Below are positions 45,833 through 54,624 of a stretch of 64,000 bases of DNA, in pieces. How positions within the stretch are numbered: position 1 is the first letter of the stretch; each line of letters starts with the position of its first letter. The notes below the pieces were generated by a model. It was not told where the DNA came from, searched no databases, and was given only the letters and a program-made list of their open reading frames with translations. This DNA comes from Luteibacter yeojuensis (GTDB lineage Bacteria > Pseudomonadota > Gammaproteobacteria > Xanthomonadales > Rhodanobacteraceae). The DNA lies in assembly GCF_000964085.1 (NCBI RefSeq), contig NZ_JZRB01000046.1:35061-99060 (forward strand). The letters are read 5' to 3'. A program made the position numbers and the translations under genes.

Positions 45833-46285
45833 TTAGGCGAGCGGCTTACCGTTCACGCTGACGTCGACATCGACATTGCCGCGGGTGGCGTGCGAGTACG
45901 GGCAGACGTCTTCGTGCGCGGTCTTGACGATCTCCTGCGCCGTGGCGTCGTCGACGCCCGGCAGGGTGACGGCCAGCTTCACCTGGATCGCGAAGCCCGA
46001 GCCCTCGCGCGGGCCGATGCCCACTTCGCTCTTCACCGAGGCGCCATCGACCTTCACCTTCTTCTGGCCGGCGACGAAGCGCACCGCGCCCTCGAAGCAG
46101 GCAGCGTAACCGGCGGCGAACAGCTGCTCGGGGTTGCTGCCGCCACCGTTGCCGCCCATTTCCTTCGGCAGGCGCAGCTGCAGGTCGACCAGCCCATCGT
46201 CGCTCTTGACGTGGCCTTCGCGGCCGCCGGCGACTTCTGCCTTGGCGGTGTAGACGATCTTCTGGACTTTGGAGAGGTTGCTCAT
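45833..46285 (-). CDS. ohr: organic hydroperoxide resistance protein Ohr
   Basis: This 150-residue OsmC/Ohr thiol peroxidase reduces organic and fatty-acid hydroperoxides. Both catalytic cysteines are present, in AAGYAACFEGAV (Cys63) and HEDVCPYSHATRGN (Cys128), along with PEQLFAAGYAACF and the Glu/Arg network residues. Ohr rather than OsmC is favoured by the VCPYSHATRGN C-terminal motif. No ohrR gene is adjacent. The start at 46285 has GAAAGGAAAGCC upstream. Confidence 0.95.
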   Translation of the reverse strand: MSNLSKVQKIVYTAKAEVAGGREGHVKSDDGLVDLQLRLPKEMGGNGGGSNPEQLFAAGYAACFEGAVRFVAGQKKVKVDGASVKSEVGIGPREGSGFAIQVKLAVTLPGVDDATAQEIVKTAHEDVCPYSHATRGNVDVDVSVNGKPLA

Positions 46286-46414
46286 GGTGGCTTTCCTTTC
46301 GCGGGAGGGTGGGAAGAAGCCGGCTCGACGCCCGGCCTTGGAGCTAAGTAAAGCACGCAATTAAATCGCGCGCAAGATAAACGGCGTGCGGAGACGATGC
46401 ACGTTGCCATGGGT

Positions 46415-46990
46415 TCAGTTGAGGACGCGTCGACCGTAGACGAAATTTTCCTTCCAGTACGCCCCGTCGAGGTCGTCCAGGCGCACGGCGCCGCCGGAAT
46501 TGGGCGCATGCACGAAGCGGCCCTTGCCCACGTACACGCCCACGTGGGTGACATGGCCACGGCCGAAGAACACCAGGTCGCCGCTGGCCAGGTCGCTCTC
46601 GCCCACCTTGGGCTTGTCCAGCGCCGCCATCTCGGCGGAGGTGCGCGGCAGGCGCAGGCCGGTGGATGTCATGTAGATGTAGTTGATGAGGCCGCTGCAA
46701 TCGAACCCGCCGGCGGGCGTGTTGCCGCCCCACCGGTACGGGGTGCCGACGAGGCCGATGGCACGGAACAGCACGTCGTTGGCGGCGTCCGGCGGCGGGG
46801 CGTCGGCGGGCTTCATCGACCAGTTGAGGTTTTTGGCGATGGGGACGTTGGCGGCCGGGTTATGGCGCTGGGACGACGATGGCCGGTGCGTCGGCGCGCT
46901 GCCACAGGCCGCCAGCAGGGCCAGCGTGGCCGCCAGTGCGGCGACCCCGAGGGCGCGGATGGGGCGTAGCGGTGTGGTGGCAGCGTGCAT
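46415..46990 (-). CDS. NlpC/P60 family lipoprotein, cell-wall peptidase
   Basis: This 191-residue lipoprotein has the lipobox LLAAC (Cys29). The NlpC/P60 domain has the catalytic Cys98 in GFDCSGL, His149 in HVTHVGVYVG and His161 in RFVHAPNSG, plus LVGTPYRWGGNTPAG. Such enzymes cleave gamma-D-glutamyl-diaminopimelate bonds in peptidoglycan. The divergent DadA-like gene starts about 130 bases away. Confidence 0.93.
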   Translation of the reverse strand: MHAATTPLRPIRALGVAALAATLALLAACGSAPTHRPSSSQRHNPAANVPIAKNLNWSMKPADAPPPDAANDVLFRAIGLVGTPYRWGGNTPAGGFDCSGLINYIYMTSTGLRLPRTSAEMAALDKPKVGESDLASGDLVFFGRGHVTHVGVYVGKGRFVHAPNSGGAVRLDDLDGAYWKENFVYGRRVLN

Positions 46991-47122
46991 CGGGCGTTTC
47001 CCCTGTCAGGATCGGCAAAGTGAGGTTATCAAATCAATAGTTTGCGTGGAATACCTCGTAAGCCGCGTGAATTTGTCCCGCGGGCCGGCCGCCGCGCGCC
47101 GCTCGCCCGTTAAACTTGCCGG

Positions 47123-48382
47123 ATGGATAGATCCCGAAGTGACGTACTGATCATGGGCGGCGGCGTGATCGGCCTGGCCTGTGCGCTGTACCTCCTGAAA
47201 GCCGGGGCCCGTGTCCGCGTGCTGGAGCAGGACACCCCGGGCGCGGGCAGCTCGCATGGCAACTGCGGCACCATCACGCCCAGCCACGCGGGCCCGCTGA
47301 CCATGCCAGGCATGGTCGGTACCGCCTTGCGCTCCATGCTGCGCAAGGACGCTCCCCTGTACGTCGACCCACGCCTGGACCCCGAGCGTGCGCGTTGGTT
47401 GCTGGGCTTCGCCCGCCGCTGCACGTGGCGCGATTTCCAGGCGGCGGGCGAGGCCCGCGGCGCCATCCTCGCGCGCTCGCGCGCGCTTATCGGCGAGCTC
47501 ATCGCCAGCGACGCGCTCGATTGCGAGTTCGAGGACGTAGGCGAGCTTTACGTCTACCGCGACGCACGCGCCGTGCAGCACGACCGCCCCCACGTCGAGC
47601 TGCTGCGCCGGCTGGGCATGGATGTGCGCGTACTCATGGGCGATGACGTGCTGGCGCTGGAGCCGTCGCTGCGCGAGGGCGTGGTCGGCGGCTTGCTGCA
47701 TCCCGGCGACGCGCGGCTGCGCCCGGATCGCTACGTGGCGGAGCTTGCGCGGCGCGTTCGCGAACTGGGCGGCGCCATCGAAACCGGCGCGCGCGTCGAT
47801 TCGTTCGTCATGGACGGCGCGACGGTGTCGCACGTGCGCACCACCGGCGGCGTGTTCAGCGGCGACCGTGTCGTGATGGCGCTGGGGGCGTGGTCGCCCC
47901 TCGTCGGCCGCCTGCTGGGTATCCGCCTGCCCATGCAGCCAGGCAAGGGCTATTCGCTCACATGGCAGCAGCCGCCCGTGGCCTCACCTACGCATTCGCT
48001 GGTGCTGCGCGAGGCGGCGGTCTGCGTCACGCCGTGGGCCACCGGCTACCGGCTGGGCAGCACGATGGAGTTGTCCGGCTTCAACGAAGGGCTGAACGAT
48101 GTACGCCTCGCCGCGTTGCGCCGCGGCGCGGCCGATTACCTGCTCGAACCCGAGGGGCAGGGCGAGGCCACGCCGTGGTGGGGCTGGCGGCCCATGAGCG
48201 TCGACGAGCTGCCGATCATCGGCCCCAGCGCACGCTGGTCGAACCTGGTGTACGCGACGGCGCACGGCATGCTCGGCATCAGCATGTCGGCGGCGACGGG
48301 TGAACTGGTGGCCAACCTGCTCGCGGGGCCAGCGCCCGTGCTCGACGCCTTGCCGTATTCACCGGTGCGGTTCGGGTTGTAG
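47123..48382 (+). CDS. DadA-like FAD-dependent amino-acid dehydrogenase
   Basis: This 419-residue flavoenzyme of the DAO superfamily has the dinucleotide fold LIMGGGVIGLACALYLL at residues 9-24. It also has SSHGNCGTITPSHAGPL after the first strand and a C-terminal YATAHGMLGISMSAATGELVANLL, marks of D-amino acid dehydrogenases and D-hydroxyproline dehydrogenases. It oxidises a D-amino acid, probably feeding electrons to the quinone pool; the substrate is not certain. No hydroxyproline genes are next to it. The start at 47123 is 131 bases from the divergent NlpC gene. Confidence 0.88.
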   Translation: MDRSRSDVLIMGGGVIGLACALYLLKAGARVRVLEQDTPGAGSSHGNCGTITPSHAGPLTMPGMVGTALRSMLRKDAPLYVDPRLDPERARWLLGFARRCTWRDFQAAGEARGAILARSRALIGELIASDALDCEFEDVGELYVYRDARAVQHDRPHVELLRRLGMDVRVLMGDDVLALEPSLREGVVGGLLHPGDARLRPDRYVAELARRVRELGGAIETGARVDSFVMDGATVSHVRTTGGVFSGDRVVMALGAWSPLVGRLLGIRLPMQPGKGYSLTWQQPPVASPTHSLVLREAAVCVTPWATGYRLGSTMELSGFNEGLNDVRLAALRRGAADYLLEPEGQGEATPWWGWRPMSVDELPIIGPSARWSNLVYATAHGMLGISMSAATGELVANLLAGPAPVLDALPYSPVRFGL

Positions 48383-48463
48383 CGGCGCGGCTTGCTTTCA
48401 CGCACCCGCGCCCGTGCGCTTTGCTACGGTGTGCGGACCCCAACCCCAAAGGAGCCCGTGCCC

Positions 48464-49825
48464 ATGGCTGACGAAGCCTTCGACCTCATCGTGATCGGCG
48501 GCGGTTCGGGCGGGCTCGCTTCGGCCATCCGCGCCGCGAAGCACGGCGCGAAGGTGGCGCTGGTCGAGCCGAAGGAACTGGGCGGCACGTGCGTCAACGT
48601 GGGCTGCGTGCCGAAGAAGGCGATGTGGTACGCCGCGCAGATGGCGGAGGCGCAGTACATCGCGTCGGACTATGGCTTCACCGACAAGCCGGGCAAGCTC
48701 GACTGGCCGGGCTTCATCGACCGCCGCAACGCCTACATCGACCGCATCCATGGCAGCTACCAGCAGCAACTCGATAAATGGAAGATCACGCGGGTGAAGG
48801 CGATGGCGCGCTTCATCGAGCCGCGCCGCATCGCCGCAGGCGAACGCGTGCTGGTGGCGCCGCACGTCATCATCGCCACGGGCTCGAGCGCCAACCGCCT
48901 CGACAAGCCAGGCTTCGAACACAGCGTAACCTCCGATGGCTTCTTCGCCCTGCGCGCTTGCCCAAAACGCACGGCGATTATCGGCGGCGGCTATATCGCC
49001 GTGGAACTTGCCGGCGTGCTGCGCGCGCTGGGCAGCGAGGTAGATCTTTACGTGCGCGACCGCCTCATGGGCAGTTTCGACGAGGAGATGGCCTACCAGC
49101 TCGGCGAGGAGATGACCAAGCATGGCATCACCATCAACTACACCTGCCAGATCGAGGCGGCGCACGAAACCCACGGCGTGCTGTTGCTCGATTGCGACAA
49201 GGGCACGAAGCCCGGCCCGTACGACCTGCTCATCCAGGCGGTGGGCCGCCACGGCAACACGGCGTCGCTCGGGCTCGATGCGATCGGCCTGGGCGTCAAC
49301 GCCGAGAAGCAGATCGACGTGGATGATTACCAGGAGACGGGCGTGCCTGGCGTTTACGCCGTGGGCGATGTCACCCAGCGCCTGGCGCTGACGCCGGTGG
49401 CAGTGAACGCGGGGCGCAAGCTGGCCGATCGCCTGTTCGGCAACCTGCCGAACGCGAAGCTTGATTACCAGAACATCCCCAGCGTGGTCTTCTCGCACCC
49501 GCCGCTGGGCACCGTGGGCCTCAACGAGCAGGAGGCGCGCGCGGTGTACGGTGCCGAGGTGCACCTGTACAAACAAACTTTCGTGCCCATGCAGCTGGCG
49601 CTGGCGCACCGGCCCATGTACGTGCGCTTCAAGCTCATCTGCGTGGGCGAGGACTCACGCATCGTCGGCATGCAGATGCTGGGCCCGGGCGTGGACGAGA
49701 TCCTCCAGGGCTTCGCCGTGGCGATCAAGATGGGCGCCACCAAGGCCGACCTGGACGCCACCCTGGCCATCCACCCCACCTCGGCCGAGGAAATGGTGAC
49801 CATGGGCGATCGCGTCCCCGGTTGA
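48464..49825 (+). CDS. gor: glutathione-disulfide reductase
   Basis: This 453-residue FAD-dependent disulfide reductase keeps glutathione reduced with NADPH. It has GGGSGGLASA for FAD, the redox pair in GGTCVNVGCVPKK (Cys43/Cys48), the NADPH-binding GGGYIAVELAG and the C-terminal active-site His in AIHPTSAEE. Length and the GGTCVNVGCVPKKAMW start match Gor, not lipoamide dehydrogenase. The ATG at 48464 follows AAAGGAGCCC; the frame to 48392 is not homologous. Confidence 0.95.
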   Translation: MADEAFDLIVIGGGSGGLASAIRAAKHGAKVALVEPKELGGTCVNVGCVPKKAMWYAAQMAEAQYIASDYGFTDKPGKLDWPGFIDRRNAYIDRIHGSYQQQLDKWKITRVKAMARFIEPRRIAAGERVLVAPHVIIATGSSANRLDKPGFEHSVTSDGFFALRACPKRTAIIGGGYIAVELAGVLRALGSEVDLYVRDRLMGSFDEEMAYQLGEEMTKHGITINYTCQIEAAHETHGVLLLDCDKGTKPGPYDLLIQAVGRHGNTASLGLDAIGLGVNAEKQIDVDDYQETGVPGVYAVGDVTQRLALTPVAVNAGRKLADRLFGNLPNAKLDYQNIPSVVFSHPPLGTVGLNEQEARAVYGAEVHLYKQTFVPMQLALAHRPMYVRFKLICVGEDSRIVGMQMLGPGVDEILQGFAVAIKMGATKADLDATLAIHPTSAEEMVTMGDRVPG

Positions 49826-49841
49826 GCGTTACACTGGCCCC

Positions 49842-50639
49842 ATGACCCCGTATAGCCTGCACCGCGGCACCGCGCCGCTCCTGATCAGCCTGCCGCACAA
49901 TGGCAGCGTCGTCCCCGATGAGATCGCCGCGCGCATGAAGCGGCCGGCGCGCCGTTCGCCCGATACCGACTGGCACGTGGGCGAGCTCTACGATTTCGCC
50001 AAGGGCATGGGGGCCAGCGTCATCCGCCCGGTGGTATCGCGCTACGTCGTCGACCTGAACCGGCCGTCCGATGGCCACGCGCTGTACCCGGGCAAGAAGG
50101 AAACGGGCCTGGTGCCCACCATCATGTTCGATGGGCACGACATCTACCGCGCCGGCGCCGAGCCCGACGGCAAGGAGATCGCCGACCGGGTAAAGCATTG
50201 GTGGAAGCCGTACCACAAGGCGCTGGCCGACGAGCTGGCGCGCCTGCGGGCCCAGTTCGGCCACGTGGTGCTGTGGGATGGCCACTCCATCCGCAGCCAC
50301 GTGCCCATGCTGTTCGAGGGCCGCCTGCCCGATTTCAACCTGGGCACCGCCGACGGCATCAGCTGCAACAGCGCGCTACAGGCGCGGGTGGCCGCCGTGC
50401 TCGAGGCGCAGGGCGATTACTCGTTCGCCGTGAACGGCCGCTTCAAGGGTGGCCACATCACGCGCCACTACGGCCGCCCCGAGGAAGGCATCAACGCCAT
50501 CCAGCTCGAGCTGTCGCAGATCACCTACATGGACGAAGACAGCTTCGAATACCTGCCGAAGAAGGCCGCCCGCGTACAGGTGCTGATCGGCGAGATGCTG
50601 CAGGCGTGCCTCGAGGGCACGCAGCAGCTCACCGCCTAA
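49842..50639 (+). CDS. hutG: N-formylglutamate deformylase
   Basis: This 265-residue zinc hydrolase of the histidine-use pathway converts N-formylglutamate to formate and glutamate. ISLPHNGSVVPDEI, DTDWHVGELYDF, VVDLNRP and LWDGHSIRSHVP are typical of HutG. It starts 17 bases after gor. No hutH, hutU, hutI or hutF is near, so the pathway genes must lie elsewhere or the enzyme serves another formyl-amide. Confidence 0.93.
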   Translation: MTPYSLHRGTAPLLISLPHNGSVVPDEIAARMKRPARRSPDTDWHVGELYDFAKGMGASVIRPVVSRYVVDLNRPSDGHALYPGKKETGLVPTIMFDGHDIYRAGAEPDGKEIADRVKHWWKPYHKALADELARLRAQFGHVVLWDGHSIRSHVPMLFEGRLPDFNLGTADGISCNSALQARVAAVLEAQGDYSFAVNGRFKGGHITRHYGRPEEGINAIQLELSQITYMDEDSFEYLPKKAARVQVLIGEMLQACLEGTQQLTA

Positions 50640-50669
50640 GGCGCCGTTCGCCGATACGACGCCGCCCCC

Positions 50670-50765
50670 TGTAGGAGCGCGCTTGCGCGCGACATCTGTC
50701 GCGATACCGCGACAGGGCCTGCTGCGTTTCGGCGAAAGATGTCGCCCGCAAGCGGGCTCCTACAA
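50670..50765. repeat. REP palindrome (mixed subtype)
   Basis: TGTAGGAGCGCGCTTGCGCG faces GCCCGCAAGCGGGCTCCTAC, with GACATCT/AGATGTC inner arms. It sits between hutG and the convergent RidA gene. Confidence 0.92.
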
Positions 50766-50773
50766 GAGAGGCA

Positions 50774-51214
50774 TCACGCTTGCGCGATGTGCGCGATGCA
50801 CTTCAGCTCGATGGCGATGGGTGTTGGCAGCGACGTGATGCCTACCGTTGTGCGGCACGCATCCACGCCCGCGAACACGTCCGCGTAGACGCGGTTGTAG
50901 GTGGCGAAATCGCGCGCCATGTCGGTAAGGAACACCGTCACGTCCACCAGGTCCTCCCACCGCGCGCCACTGGCTTCGAGCACGGCCCGCACGTTGGCAA
51001 ACACCTGGCGGCACTGTGCCTCGATGTCGTGCGCCACCATGATGCCGTTCTTGTCGAACACATTGCCGGGCACGTCGTTCGACCCGGGCACGCGTGGCCC
51101 CACGCCCGACAGGAACAGCAGGTTGCCCACGCGGCGCGCATGGGGGTAAGCACCCACCGGCGCGGGCGCGCCGTCGGTGCGGACGATGTCAGAGCCCGTG
51201 GTCGATGCAGACAT
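50774..51214 (-). CDS. RidA-family 2-aminomuconate deaminase-type protein
   Basis: This 146-residue RidA/YjgF protein opens APVGAYPHARRVGNLLFLSGVG and has CRTTVGITSLPTPIAIELKCIA, closer to 2-aminomuconate deaminase (NbaF/AmnD type) than to housekeeping RidA. Such enzymes deaminate 2-aminomuconate to 4-oxalocrotonate. The start at 51214 overlaps the end of the aldehyde dehydrogenase gene by 26 bases, indicating one operon with an enzyme that would make its substrate. Confidence 0.82.
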   Translation of the reverse strand: MSASTTGSDIVRTDGAPAPVGAYPHARRVGNLLFLSGVGPRVPGSNDVPGNVFDKNGIMVAHDIEAQCRQVFANVRAVLEASGARWEDLVDVTVFLTDMARDFATYNRVYADVFAGVDACRTTVGITSLPTPIAIELKCIAHIAQA

Positions 51215-52679
51215 TCCTGGCCTCGGTAAAAAAGCGCATGGCGTCGAAGCCGCCTTCGCGGCCCACGCCGGATTGCTTGCTGCCGCCGAAGGGCGTGCGC
51301 AAGTCGCGGAGCATCCAGCAGTTCACCCACACGATGCCGAAATCAAGTTTCGCCGCCATGCGGTGGGCACGCGATACGTCGCGCGTCCACAACGATGCGG
51401 CCAGCCCATACGGCGTGCCATTGGCGATGGCGAGGGCCTCGTCTTCGGTATCGAAGGGTATCAAGCTCACCACCGGCCCGAAGATTTCTTCCTGGTTGGT
51501 GGGGGCATCGAAGGGCAGGCCTTCGATCACCGTGGGCGCCACGAACCAGCCCTCGGCGCAGCGGCCACCCACGTGCACCTGTTCCCCGCCAGTGAGCACC
51601 GTGCCGCCTTCGCTCCGGGCGCGCTCGATGCAGCCCATCACCTTGTCGAAGTGCGGTTTCGAGACGAGGGCGCCGAGATCGCTGGCCGCGTCGGCAGGGT
51701 CGCCCACACGCAGCGCGCGCACGCGTTCCAGGTACGCGGCGCGGAAGCGTTCGTAGATGCCGCGCTGCACGAGCAGCCGGGAGCCGCACAGGCAGATCTC
51801 ACCCTGGTTGGCGAAGCCCGAGCGGACGAGCGTGGCGAGGTTCGCCTCATTGAACTCGAAATCGTCGAAGACGATGGCCGGGTTCTTGCCGCCCAGCTCA
51901 AGCGATACCTTTTTCAGGCGTGGCGCCGCGACGGCTGCGATGGCGACACCGGTGCGCGTGCTGCCCGTGAACGAGACGGCCTTGACCGCGTCGTGCACGA
52001 CGATCGCTTCGCCCACCGCGGGCCCCGTGCCGTGCACGATGTTGAAGATGCCATCGGGGAACCCGGCTTCCTTTACCAGCGTGCCCAGCAGCCACGCGGT
52101 ATGCGGCGTGACCTCGGAGGGCTTGGCCACCACCGCGTTGCCAGCGGCGAGCGCGGGTGCCACCTTCCACGTGAACAGGTACAGCGGCAGATTCCACGGG
52201 CTGATGCAGCCGACCACGCCCAAGGGCAGGCGCAGCGTGTAATTGATGGCACCGTGCTCCATCGCGTGCGACTCGCCCGCGAATTGGGTGGCCGCGGCGG
52301 CGAAGAAACGCAGGTTGGCGATGGCGCGCGGGATATCGAGCGAGCGAGCCAGCGCCAGCGGCTTGCCGCTATCCTGCGATTCGGCGGCGGCGAAGGCCTC
52401 AAGCCGTGCTTCCACCAGGTCGGCCAGCCGGTAGAGGCAGCGTGCGCGCGCATCCGCCGGCATGGTCGACCAGCGGAGCAGGGCGCGTGACGCGGCGTCC
52501 ACCGCATCGGCCACGTCATCCGCGCTCGAATCGGGGCAGCGCGCATAGGGCTGGCCGATAGCCGGGTCGATCACATCCAGGTAGCGGCCGCCACGCGGGG
52601 CGCGGGGCTCGCCGTCGATGAGGTTGCCGAGCGTCAGCACGGGCGCGGGCTCAGTTGAGGCTGCGCGTGCGGCCGCCAT
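51189..52679 (-). CDS. 2-aminomuconic/2-hydroxymuconic semialdehyde dehydrogenase-type ALDH
   Basis: This 496-residue NAD-dependent aldehyde dehydrogenase has PWNLPLYLFTWKVAPALAAG and KPSEVTPHTAW, with Glu261 in LELGGKNP and the nucleophile in QGEICLCGSR (Cys296). The NLPLYLFTWK stretch and GEICLCGSR are typical of ALDH8-type semialdehyde dehydrogenases of the 2-aminomuconate pathway. It overlaps the SDR gene upstream by 29 bases and the RidA gene downstream. A GTG at 52640 is an alternative start giving 483 residues. Confidence 0.88.
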   Translation of the reverse strand: MAAARAASTEPAPVLTLGNLIDGEPRAPRGGRYLDVIDPAIGQPYARCPDSSADDVADAVDAASRALLRWSTMPADARARCLYRLADLVEARLEAFAAAESQDSGKPLALARSLDIPRAIANLRFFAAAATQFAGESHAMEHGAINYTLRLPLGVVGCISPWNLPLYLFTWKVAPALAAGNAVVAKPSEVTPHTAWLLGTLVKEAGFPDGIFNIVHGTGPAVGEAIVVHDAVKAVSFTGSTRTGVAIAAVAAPRLKKVSLELGGKNPAIVFDDFEFNEANLATLVRSGFANQGEICLCGSRLLVQRGIYERFRAAYLERVRALRVGDPADAASDLGALVSKPHFDKVMGCIERARSEGGTVLTGGEQVHVGGRCAEGWFVAPTVIEGLPFDAPTNQEEIFGPVVSLIPFDTEDEALAIANGTPYGLAASLWTRDVSRAHRMAAKLDFGIVWVNCWMLRDLRTPFGGSKQSGVGREGGFDAMRFFTEARNVCIDHGL

Positions 52680-53439
52680 CCACCGCCAGGCTCACGCCGT
52701 TGACGTAGCCGGCGGCCGGGCTGGCGAGGAAGGCGATGACGGCACCCACTTCGGCCGGGTCGCCGAAGCGCGCGGCAGGCACGCTGGCCAGCAGCCCGCG
52801 CTCCACCTCGTCGCGCCCACGGCCGGCCTTGACGCTGGATTCCACCAGGGCATCCAGGCGTGGCGTGCGCGTGTAACCCGGCAGCACGCTGTTGACCGTG
52901 ATGCCGTCATGCGCCACTTCGGCCGAGAGCGTCTTCGCCCAGCCGGCCATGGCGGCCCGCACGGTGTTGGATACGCCCAGGTTCGGGATCGGTTCCTTCA
53001 CCGAGGTGGAGATGACATTGATGATGCGGCCGTAGCGGGCTTCGCGCATGCCGGGCAGGCAGGCCTGGGCCAGCACCTGCGCGCTGATCACATGCTGCCG
53101 GTAGGCGGTGAGGAAGGCCTCGGTATCCGCCGCGTGGATCGCCCCCGGCGGCGGCCCGCCGCTGTTGTTCAGGAGGATGTGCACGGCGTGGTCCTTGACC
53201 ACGCTGGCCACGGCGGCGGCAAGCGCCTCGGTATCGAGCATGTCGACCGGGAGCACATCGTGTGTTTGCCCGGGCTGCGTGGCGGGCAGCTCGCTGGCCA
53301 GGGCCTTCAGCGCATCGGCCGAGCGCGCGAGCAGGGTGATGCTGGCGCCCAGGGCGGCCAGTTCGAACGCCGTGGCCCTGCCTATGCCTTGCGAGGCGCC
53401 GCAAACCAGTGCGTGACGGCCGGTGAGGCGAAGATCCAT
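52651..53439 (-). CDS. atypical SDR-family protein lacking the YxxxK catalytic pair
   Basis: This 262-residue Rossmann-fold protein has GASQGIG (14-20) for cofactor and NNSGG (91-95). At the catalytic site the usual Tyr and Lys are replaced: the segment is NLGVSNTVRAA, with Ser157 and Arg161 in the positions of Tyr and Lys. It may be a specialised dehydrogenase, an isomerase-like enzyme or a non-catalytic subunit. It is the first gene of the SDR-ALDH-RidA set, suggesting a role in the same catabolic route. An otherwise intact fold argues against a pseudogene. Confidence 0.87.
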   Translation of the reverse strand: MDLRLTGRHALVCGASQGIGRATAFELAALGASITLLARSADALKALASELPATQPGQTHDVLPVDMLDTEALAAAVASVVKDHAVHILLNNSGGPPPGAIHAADTEAFLTAYRQHVISAQVLAQACLPGMREARYGRIINVISTSVKEPIPNLGVSNTVRAAMAGWAKTLSAEVAHDGITVNSVLPGYTRTPRLDALVESSVKAGRGRDEVERGLLASVPAARFGDPAEVGAVIAFLASPAAGYVNGVSLAVDGGRTRSLN

Positions 53440-53467
53440 GCGGCGCTCCTTGGTGGGTGGCGGGCGG

Positions 53468-53800
53468 CTAGCCCTGTTTCATCGCCCACCACTGTATCGC
53501 CATCGCGGCGAACCAGCACGGCCACGCCAGCCACGGCGCGCGCCGCCACCAGCCTTGCCAGCGGGTAAGGCTGGCGTCGTTGAACAGCGCCGGGGCATCG
53601 GAGCGCATGACGCGGCGCACCCGCAGCCAGTTGGCCAGGCCGTTGGGGCGGCCGGTATCGGCCTCGGTGATCGTCTTCCACTGCCCGGGGTAGCGCGTGC
53701 GCAGCAAGCGCGTGAAGCGCCACTGCGCGACGATGTGCAGCAGGAAGAACAGCACCGCGCCGATCAGGAGAAGCAGGTAGGCGTAGACCGCGATGACCAT
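53468..53800 (-). CDS. small membrane protein, unknown
   Basis: This 110-residue protein has two hydrophobic segments, MVIAVYAYLLLLIGAVLFFLL at the N-terminus and WLAWPCWFAAMAIQWW at the C-terminus. Between them is a polar, Arg-rich central stretch (RFTRLLRTRYPGQW). I recognise no family. It lies between the MalM-like gene (5-base gap) and the SDR gene (28-base gap) on the same strand, so it is probably cotranscribed. Confidence 0.72.
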   Translation of the reverse strand: MVIAVYAYLLLLIGAVLFFLLHIVAQWRFTRLLRTRYPGQWKTITEADTGRPNGLANWLRVRRVMRSDAPALFNDASLTRWQGWWRRAPWLAWPCWFAAMAIQWWAMKQG

Positions 53801-53805
53801 GGCGC

Positions 53806-54609
53806 TCAGGTGCCCTTTGCCTTCTTCTGCGCATCGTTGCCGAGCAGGTCGGTGCTGACCACGTCCTTCAGCGTGTTGATGACGCCGTTGCCCGGGGCGG
53901 CCTGGCCGCAAACCGCGTTTTTCAGCGCGCTCTTATAGGTGCTGTTCTCGATGCCGACGTAGACCACGCCATCGGGGCCATGCTGGATCTTGAAGCTGCC
54001 GGCCGAGTTCATCTTGATGGGGGCCTCGGCCGAGAACGTGGTGGGCGACTGCTCCCAATACGTCTGGCTTTTCTGCTGCTTGGCCGACGAATACACCACG
54101 AGGTAGCGGGCGCGGTCGTCCTCCACCTTGAACTTGCCGAAGGCGCCGGTGGTTTCGCTGGTCCAGCCGATGTACTCGCACAGCTGGATATCCTCGGCGT
54201 GCAGTGGCTGGAACGCGTCGTCGAGCAGCACCACCGTGGGCGCGAACAGGTAGCTGGAGCTTAGCCAGCGCCCGTTGAGCTCGGACTTCATCGCCACCGT
54301 GTAGGGCAGGGCGGCGCCCTGCGGCAGGCGGAACGCGAGGAAGTAGCTGCGGTCGCCGTTGAGGCTGGCCACCGGGGTCTCCTTGGTCAGCGCGAAGCGC
54401 TGCGGCTGCCAGGGCAGCATGTCCTGGTAGGAGAGGTCGGCGAAGCTGCCGCAGCACGGGTTCGCGTCGTCCAGCGCCTTGCGGGCGATATCCACCGTGA
54501 TCGATGGGTTATCGGGCGGGCGGAAGTTGGGCGGCACGATGGTCTTGCAACCGCCCAGGACGGTGAGGGCGACAGCGAGGGGGAGCAGTCGGGTGAGGAT
54601 GGGGGGCAT
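53806..54609 (-). CDS. MalM-like lipoprotein
   Basis: This 267-residue lipoprotein has the lipobox VLGGC (Cys21). The body includes FADLSYQDMLPWQPQRFALT, SYFLAFRLPQ and PTVVLLDDAFQP, a pattern I associate with the MalM family (maltose-operon periplasmic protein), whose function is unclear even in E. coli. There are no maltose genes next to it. An internal pair of Cys (NPCCGS) is notable. The assignment is moderate. Confidence 0.7.
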   Translation of the reverse strand: MPPILTRLLPLAVALTVLGGCKTIVPPNFRPPDNPSITVDIARKALDDANPCCGSFADLSYQDMLPWQPQRFALTKETPVASLNGDRSYFLAFRLPQGAALPYTVAMKSELNGRWLSSSYLFAPTVVLLDDAFQPLHAEDIQLCEYIGWTSETTGAFGKFKVEDDRARYLVVYSSAKQQKSQTYWEQSPTTFSAEAPIKMNSAGSFKIQHGPDGVVYVGIENSTYKSALKNAVCGQAAPGNGVINTLKDVVSTDLLGNDAQKKAKGT

Positions 54610-54624
54610 GGTCTTGTCGGTGTT

